Shown piece by piece: positions 58,193 through 64,000 of a DNA stretch of 64,000 nt. Location of the stretch: positions 14,897,501 to 14,961,500 of the forward strand of contig NC_088308.1 of NCBI RefSeq assembly GCF_910592395.1. The letters are read 5' to 3'. A program made the translations under genes and the position numbers. The notes under the pieces were generated by a model, which was given only the letters and a program-made list of their open reading frames with translations, had not been told where the DNA came from and did no database searches. How positions within the stretch are numbered: position 1 is the first letter of the stretch; every line of letters starts with the position of its first letter. The DNA comes from Lineus longissimus. Its lineage: Eukaryota > Nemertea > Pilidiophora > Heteronemertea > Lineidae.

Positions 58193-59650
58193 TTTTTTTT
58201 AGACATAATTTTGATTTATTAACTAAAGTATTTACAGGTTACATAAAGATAGAAGCCCAGGACTGATGCAATGCATTATTAGCTCAGGGCATAGAAACAA
58301 AATTTAACAATACAGATATATACAGTAATGGCAACGTCAACATAAAAATCAAAGTATGCCTGCATGAGGAGAAAAATTAAGAAAGGTTATGAAATATAAA
58401 TAAAAACATAGAGAAAGTATTGGTGAGAAGCTAGAGATGTCAACATTGATTAATTTTTAAGGAAGTTTATGATTTCATTAATAAAATTTGAAGACCTAGC
58501 TATAATCAGCTTATTTGTGGAAAGAGGATATAGGCCGTGGCCGTAAAGTAAAATGTCTAGCTTCTCGCACCATCTAAGAGAGTTGAATAGTTGAGAATTG
58601 AAGGAGGGCAGCTGTCCAAGGTCATCAAAGAACACACGGCATTTAGCCAGGAATAGAGGGCATTGCAGAAGAAGGTGCCTAGTAATCTGTGCATGATATC
58701 CACACTTGCATGAGGGATTTGTGACGGTAGTAAAATTGTGGGAAAAGAAATGGCTGTTGAAAACCAAGTCAGCTCTGGTTCTATTTAAAGAAACTTCATT
58801 TGATCAGCATAGATCCAGCTTAGTTGAAACCAGGAGATTTTTACGACCACTAAGGTGAATCTTAAGACTGTATTTAAAAGAATTCTTTGTGAATTATTGT
58901 CTGATGTCAAGAGGAACTGAATCCCAGGCTTTGATTGCACTAGGTACCGTTGATTTACGAAGTCTTTGAGACATGTTGTGAGGTAAGCGAAATTGGCTAG
59001 TATTTCTAAGTCTCCGAACTGGTGCAGGATTACGGTATGCAGTAAATAACTGTTCTACATAATTAGGAAGAGCATTGTGATGAAGATCATACATGAGAGC
59101 TAACTTTTTTTCCTTCCGTCTGGTGGAGAGAGGACACCAGTCAAGACATTTAAAGACTTTCTGTGTGTTGGTTCCATGGATACAGCCGCTGACAATGAGT
59201 GCCGCTCTGTAGTGAATTTTATCAAGTTGCGAGATTAGATTTTGGCTTGAAGAACCAAAGAGCATATATCCGAATTCTAGGTGAGGGAGGTTAAATGAGA
59301 CAAACATCTTTTCGAGATGACATGATTGGACAGTGGTTGTGAGAGCTTTCATTGGGTTGAACATGTGATTGCATTTGACAATAAGTTTAGTGAGATGCTC
59401 ATTGAAGTTGAGATTTTCATCTAAGATCATTCTAAGGTGCTTGTGAGAGGAACCTCTGCTGATGAGTTCGTTATTAAGAGTGAGACGTGTGTGGTTGCCA
59501 GCTGGCCGACAGGACGAAAAAATTACTTCTTTACTTTTCACCGCTTTGAAATTGAGTTTCCATGTGATAGACCTAATTGCTAGACAATTCAAGTCACTTT
59601 GTAACAGATCGTGGGCCACGGAAGAGTTAGTTAATCTGTTAACCAGAGGT
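58193..59650 (-). pseudogene. LINE reverse transcriptase C-terminal half, 5'-truncated, minus strand
   Basis: The frame 59619-58894 reads SITWKLNFKAVKSKEVIFSS, LDENLNFNEHLTKLIVKCNH and KIHYRAALIVSGCIHGTNTQ, then AIKAWDSVPLDIRQ and a TAA; it continues in frame through another stop to the Cys/His tail CKCGYHAQITRHLLLQC and ends at 58450. This matches the thumb-to-C-terminus of Jockey/RTE-X-type LINEs, whose tail has a C..C...H....C finger. The 3' UTR ends in an A8 tail (58193-58202 read on plus as T). At least two in-frame stops. Confidence 0.9.
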
Positions 59651-60654
59651 TATATTTTCTCAAAAGACTGTCATGTTGGGTTCCTCGAGAAATGCTTGCA
59701 ACGGTTTATCATTGTACAATTTTATCACTTATTGATTATGGTTGCTTAGTTAACGCTTATCCGCTGCTGATGTAAACAACCTTCAACATTATAGTATCAG
59801 TACAGGGGCTATAAAAAAATTGCAGTCATATCAAAATTCAAACTGGGTTACCCTATGTGAAAGGCGAGCCTATTTCAAAGCCTGTTTTATTATTTATGGA
59901 TGTAGCTCTAAAACATAAGACTCAATCGCAGACCAGCTTATCTACTACAACTAAATCTACCTCATGCTGACCATATACTCCACCCCCATTTTCATCTTAA
60001 CATTTATGAAGTAAATTTCAAAGTTACATCAATCCAGATATGGAACACCCTATCCCGAGCTATAATCATCTGTTGGTGTATTGTATATTTTAAACATAAT
60101 TACAAGTTGTGTCATTTTCCAAAGGCGAGACCAGAGTTGGGCATTGATTGGCAACAGAAGAGTCGTACAACCACTTTGTTGCTTCAGATTAGACTTAACA
60201 GCATTTAATGTTGATCTAGGCAAGCAAAACACCCAAGACTCAAAACTGTTCATTTGGTCTGACCAAGCAGAACACCCAGGACTCGAAACTGTTCATTTGG
60301 TCTGGCCAACGAGTCATACAACCAAACTGTCCAAAGTACACTGAACCCAGTGGAAAACTGTACAACTCATTGGCCATGATTCTTAAATATCACGTGTGCC
60401 TGAGGACAATTTACGGCTCATCGTTCATCTCTCTTATTACATGGCATTAGAGGAGACAGTACGAAATCCAAAGATATCTGAAATCTGTCCCGGATATATG
60501 TATTAGAAAGCAACTGTTTTCAAGGGTAACTTAATTCATCAGCTGCCCAATCACTGTTTTTGTATTCCTAATTTTTCTTTGTGTCTGGACAGCCATACTG
60601 GGTTGTATAACTAGTTTGTGGCATCCATGAATTTTCAATAAATAAACAAATTAC
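59651..60654. other. No recognised gene; 43-bp tandem pair
   Basis: CAAGCAAAACACCCAAGACT... starts at 60221 and repeats at 60264 (period 43). Otherwise intronic sequence of RRP7 with no features assigned. Confidence 0.5.
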
Positions 60655-60755
60655 CTCCAGTTTTTTCTTGTCAAAGTCAGCCATGTATTTATCTATATCT
60701 TTTTGTAGCTCTGTTGTATCCAACGTGTGATATGCTGCATACTCTGGTAACCATT
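60655..60755 (-). CDS. RRP7A: RRP7 (RRP7A-like) internal exon, upstream of the 34433-34582 exon
   Basis: 101 bp with acceptor GATTTTCAG (ending 60756) and donor GAG|GTAATT (60654). Two bases complete a split codon and then 33 codons read WLPEYAAYHTLDTTELQKDI and DKYMADFDKKKLE, ending in phase 0, which fits the phase-0 start VEEHEK at 34582. A W-[LI]-x-[DE]-Y-A block followed by V/IDxxMxxxDxK directly precedes the GVPDE.GWV block in RRP7 proteins, so the two exons belong to one gene. The preceding exon must end after the first base of a codon xAA; it was not identified between 60756 and 64000. Confidence 0.9.
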
Positions 60756-61542
60756 CTGAAAATCAGAAGCAAAAAAATCTATGACCTGCATTTTTAGGAT
60801 GAATAGCCAACAAATTTTTTGTTGACCTTGGCAAGGTGCACAGCTGAAATACTTGTGTACAATGTACACAACATGGAAAGTGTCTGGTCGGTCTCTTTCA
60901 ACCTCAAATTTGTAAACATAGTGATATGCCTATATCACACTTACTTACCTTAGTAAAAATAGGTATCCCAAGTGATTTTTTGAAAACTATCTCAGTTTGT
61001 CTTCAGGTGTTTCATTGGATGAGGAATTGAATTCTGAGTAATATGGTACCTCATTTTTTAAAATCGGCCAAAAAATAAGCGAATTATGAATTTTTTTCAC
61101 TTTGGTCGGTAAGGTCCCCCCCCCCCAAACTGAGAAAAAGCACTTTTGCCACCCCTCAGAAATGAAGGTTAAGCCTCAAATATCCATTTTAATGGCTTTT
61201 TCCTGGAATATGGACCCCAGACAGAAGGTTTATGGGAGATAAGGGCAATGGCATTCATACTTTTTTCAAAAAAGCTCCTTGAAAATGCTCCCAAATGCAC
61301 CGAGGTGTAAGCCAAAATGGCCTCGGGGGCATATTTGAGGGGGGCTAAGTAAAAATATTGACCTCTGATTGTCCATCTTTTTGGTTTTCCTACATTAGAT
61401 GGAGGTTGTGTGTAATTCTATTTATTTTCTTGGTCTTCAGGTGATTGGAAATTGCCTAAAATATGTGCTAAATATGCTCCCAGGGGCAAAATTGACTTAC
61501 GATAAAAAACAGCGGGTTCTGCTGCAACTCACTAAATTTCAA
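60756..61542. repeat. Decayed type-A interior copy and unrecognised sequence
   Basis: 60838-60970 (TTGGCAAGGTGCACAGCTGA, then GGTCTCTTTCAACCTCAA) matches the interior of the element at 3525-4088. A C10 run lies at 61118-61127. The rest is unassigned. Confidence 0.55.
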
Positions 61543-63241
61543 ACAAGAGGCCCAAGGGCCTGGCGCTCAGCTGAGTTAATATCATTAAACTCTTCCCGGT
61601 GTTTAGTTCATTATGCATGAAAATGGCATGCTCCATGGTATTTGATATCCTTTTGCGTTCACTACGGTACCAATATTTTTGGTTGACATAATTATGCCAC
61701 TGTTCATTCCTCAATCCTGACCATAATTCGGATGAAATCATTGTATGAAAATATTTACCGAAACATGAAGTTTATGCCATGAATGAGGATACTCATTGTC
61801 ATAGCCTCGTTTACAAGTACGAAGTTTTTTCCCGCGAATATTCAAAACTGCTTGGCTCCTTGCCAGTTAAATAACATGTGACTATACACAAAATAGAAAA
61901 CTTTGATGGAAATTGGAAATCATTTTTTTATCTATCAGGGGAAACAAGCTGATGATGATCAAATAAATCATTCATGAGAAATCGTTTTGTTGCTGAAGCT
62001 TGCATGACGAAGTTAATGCTAAACCTTTTCTTGTGCTCTACTGCGCCACCGTAGTTTTCTATTTAGACTAGCGATGACGTCATTTCTGGTGATTCCCTAC
62101 GTTGTCCAATGAGCGCTTTTTAAAATGTGCCATTTGGTATTGTACAGTATGCAATGTATTTTTTCAGCGCTGCCAGTTGCCGAAGAGAATGCCGTAGCTC
62201 CCTCAATTTCCAATCAATTTTTATGGGAGTGACATTATTGTATTGCTTAGAATGTCTACTTTTTACTCATGAAAGAATCGTAGAACTAAAACATAATAGG
62301 CGAACAGAATCATGCCGATTCACTGCACATACTGTGGGAATTCTCCACTTCAAAATACATCGGCGATGTCATCGCGAACAGAGCATGCACTTCCGATATC
62401 GTTTTCACAGAAATGTCGCCAAATATTCAAGAACTAATTTCTGAATTTAGTCCCTAAAGACCTTATGACTACCACTGAAACGAACTAGTGATAATATCGC
62501 CTACCAGACTACTTTTTAAGCAGAAAATTGGGTACTTGAGTGTCATGGAGCTCCAAGATTATTGCACATAGCGTAAACAACATGCCGCCATTTTGTCTCC
62601 GCTTCGGTATTTCGTACGCCGCTTATAATGCACCTTCTCAATTAAAACCAACATAATAAGGCCTTACATCGTTGATTGAATAGAAACACCACACAAAACA
62701 CAATAAAGTGGGGGTACAATCGATTACGAAGCTGAAGTTAACAGTGATTTATTCCTGGAGCTACTGCTTTTGTTGTGTAGCTGCCATGTTTTGAGAACTG
62801 GCAAATAGGAGACTTCATTGATGGCTGACGTCATCGGGCGGGAATTTGAATCGGCAGAAATAATTAAAAGGCAGGTAGCGCCCTCTCCTGTTAAAATTTT
62901 GAACTTTTTCTCAATAAAATAGATTTTCAAGAATTTTATCTTAATATTAGAGCATATTTCGACTAATTCTGCTGCTCCTAGGCCGATATAGGCCAGTTTC
63001 CTTCATGCACTCTCGCTCGCAGGAAGTAGGTCGAATGGCGACAAATTTTGTTTTGAAAGTAGAGTTTGACCAGAAGTATCCAGAAATGCAAAATTGAAGT
63101 CTCTAGGTCTTACGGTTACAAAATGTGCACCATGGGTTTAACGGACGGATGGATGGATGGATGGATGGATGGATGGATGGACAGACGGCGACACTGAACA
63201 ACTTATTTGACAAGCTCGGCTGACTTAGTCAGCTGAGCTAA
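61543..63241 (+). repeat. Helentron/pearl-like element, type A (1.7 kb)
   Basis: 5' ACAAGAGGCCCAAGGGCC plus TGGCGCTCAGCTGA; 3' end with a GGAT microsatellite (63146-63180), hairpin GCTGAC-TTA-GTCAGC and CTAA (63238-63241). The interior includes a ~75-bp segment shared with 32362-32432. An ATG at 62312 opens MPIHCTYCGNSPLQ, zinc-finger-like, but the frame shows no second half. Confidence 0.82.
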
Positions 63242-63263
63242 AAATCATTAAAAAAAGTCTGTA

Positions 63264-63640
63264 AGAGATAATTGCATGAAAATTTCTGTATGTATTTATC
63301 AGGATACCACCTTTCAGTGTACATATTATACTTTAAAGCAGTACAGTAGAAAACCTTGGATATTTTGAAGCCTTTTGGGTATAATTTTGATAATCTTCAA
63401 AAAACGCCGAGAACAGCACATTTTGTTGAGCCCCCATTTTTGAACCGCATAAGATAACTGCATGAAATTTTCTGTATGCTTTCACTAGGATACAACCTTT
63501 CAGTAAACATAATACACTTAACAGCAGTTCAGTAGGAAACCTGGAGAATCTTAGAGCCTTTTGGGTATAATTTTGATAACCTTCAAAAAATGCAGAGATC
63601 AACAACTTTTGCATAGCTCTCATTTTTGAGAGGAGGACTC
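63264..63640. repeat. Two tandem units of ~187 bp
   Basis: AGATAATTGCATGAAA...GAGCCCCCATTTTTGA (from 63264) and AGATAACTGCATGAAA... (from 63451) are diverged tandem copies sharing CCTTTTGGGTATAATTTTGA. The minus-strand frame across them is a by-product. Confidence 0.8.
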
Positions 63641-63690
63641 AAGTTAAGTAAGTACATTTACATGCACTCTTACTACTGCTAACAATGAGG

Positions 63691-63785
63691 TTATATAAAG
63701 TTGGATAGGTCATCAGGTAGAGACGGAGGTCGCCCACGCTCTGATGTTGCGAATCTTGCCTCCAACCTTTTCTCTACACCATCAC
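63691..63785 (-). CDS. Possible terminal exon of an unidentified minus-strand gene
   Basis: Acceptor CCATTTTCAG (ending 63786) is followed by 2 bases of a split codon and DGVEKRLEARFATSERGRPP-SLPDDLSNFI, then TAA (63691-63693). The acceptor, codon usage and charged, helix-like start look like a real last exon, but I cannot name the protein. If real, it ends a gene upstream of, or nested with, RRP7 on the same strand. No nearby AATAAA on minus was seen. Confidence 0.4.
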
Positions 63786-64000
63786 CTGAAAATGGAATAC
63801 AGGAGTACCATTAGTTCCAGTTTCACCCACCAAATGTACACTTCATTATTCAGAAAATAAATATGTTTTAAATAATATCTTTTAGGGTGTTTATTCATTT
63901 CTTCTTTCCTCCAAGTGTAGCTGGGTGACATCATAACGATGTTTAACACAATTAAGACTAGAGTAAGTATGCCTACGCTGTACCACTTCAATCCAATACA
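63786..64000. other. Window edge, possible intron
   Basis: A minus-strand frame with a hydrophobic stretch (WYSVGILTLVLIVLNIVMMS) spans most of this segment. It may include part of an exon of the gene ending at 63691, or be chance. Unresolved. Confidence 0.25.

Noticed and set aside
62312-62434. Zinc-finger gene starting MPIHCTYCGN
   Set aside because: Only one CxxC pair; the His pair is not in frame, and the segment lies inside a type-A repeat. Too weak to call.
63782-63991. Small membrane protein with a hydrophobic segment on minus
   Set aside because: Its frame runs straight through a good splice acceptor at 63786 and the window edge; probably intron, with no supporting homology.

Overview
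The window is eukaryotic and metazoan: interrupted genes with GT-AG introns, 5'-truncated LINEs, a Penelope-like element, cut-and-paste DNA transposons and a tRNA-derived SINE. The tandem-core, microsatellite-plus-hairpin repeats resemble the pearl / Helentron-associated elements described from bivalves and echinoderms, and the octamer TAGGCCTA is clearly over-represented. Together these suggest a marine invertebrate (mollusc, echinoderm or hemichordate). The species cannot be named from the sequence alone.

Host genes are sparse. The only confident one is RRP7 (ribosomal RNA processing protein 7, RRP7A-like) on the minus strand. One exon lies at 60655-60755 and the next at 34433-34582; the phases fit, and the intron between them is about 26.1 kb and packed with transposons. 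A possible terminal exon of an unidentified minus-strand gene ends at 63691.

Layout: 0-14 kb holds Helentron/pearl-like repeats (two terminus types), LINE and piggyBac remnants, THAP-like fragments, and a 2.3 kb terminal-inverted-repeat element (4478-6784) carrying a tandemly duplicated exon-like unit. 14.2-21.7 kb is a PIF/Harbinger transposon with perfect 33-bp inverted repeats, a DDE transposase on plus and a spliced Myb-like gene on minus; a Helentron-like element sits inside the transposase reading frame. 22.4-24.6 kb is an almost intact pogo/Tigger element with a TA target duplication and one stop codon. 26.4-30.9 kb is a Ty1/copia polyprotein remnant on minus broken by insertions. 34.7-37.5 kb is tandem repeat and noncoding sequence. 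37.5-41.1 kb is a two-gene DNA transposon on minus (DDE-type transposase plus a P2X7-ICD-like ORF) whose transposase is split by a Penelope insertion with a 15-bp target duplication. 42.2-43.6 kb is a TA-flanked inverted-repeat element with a LINE nested in its arm. 44.0-49.7 kb is an exact 2851-bp tandem duplication. 49.7-64 kb holds RT remnants, a tRNA-Ile-headed SINE, an 83-bp hairpin, and further Helentron-like elements, MITEs and a minus-strand LINE.

The genes do not form one pathway. RRP7 acts in small-subunit ribosome biogenesis, while nearly everything else belongs to separate selfish elements nested in one another, so the insertion order can often be read from which element interrupts which.
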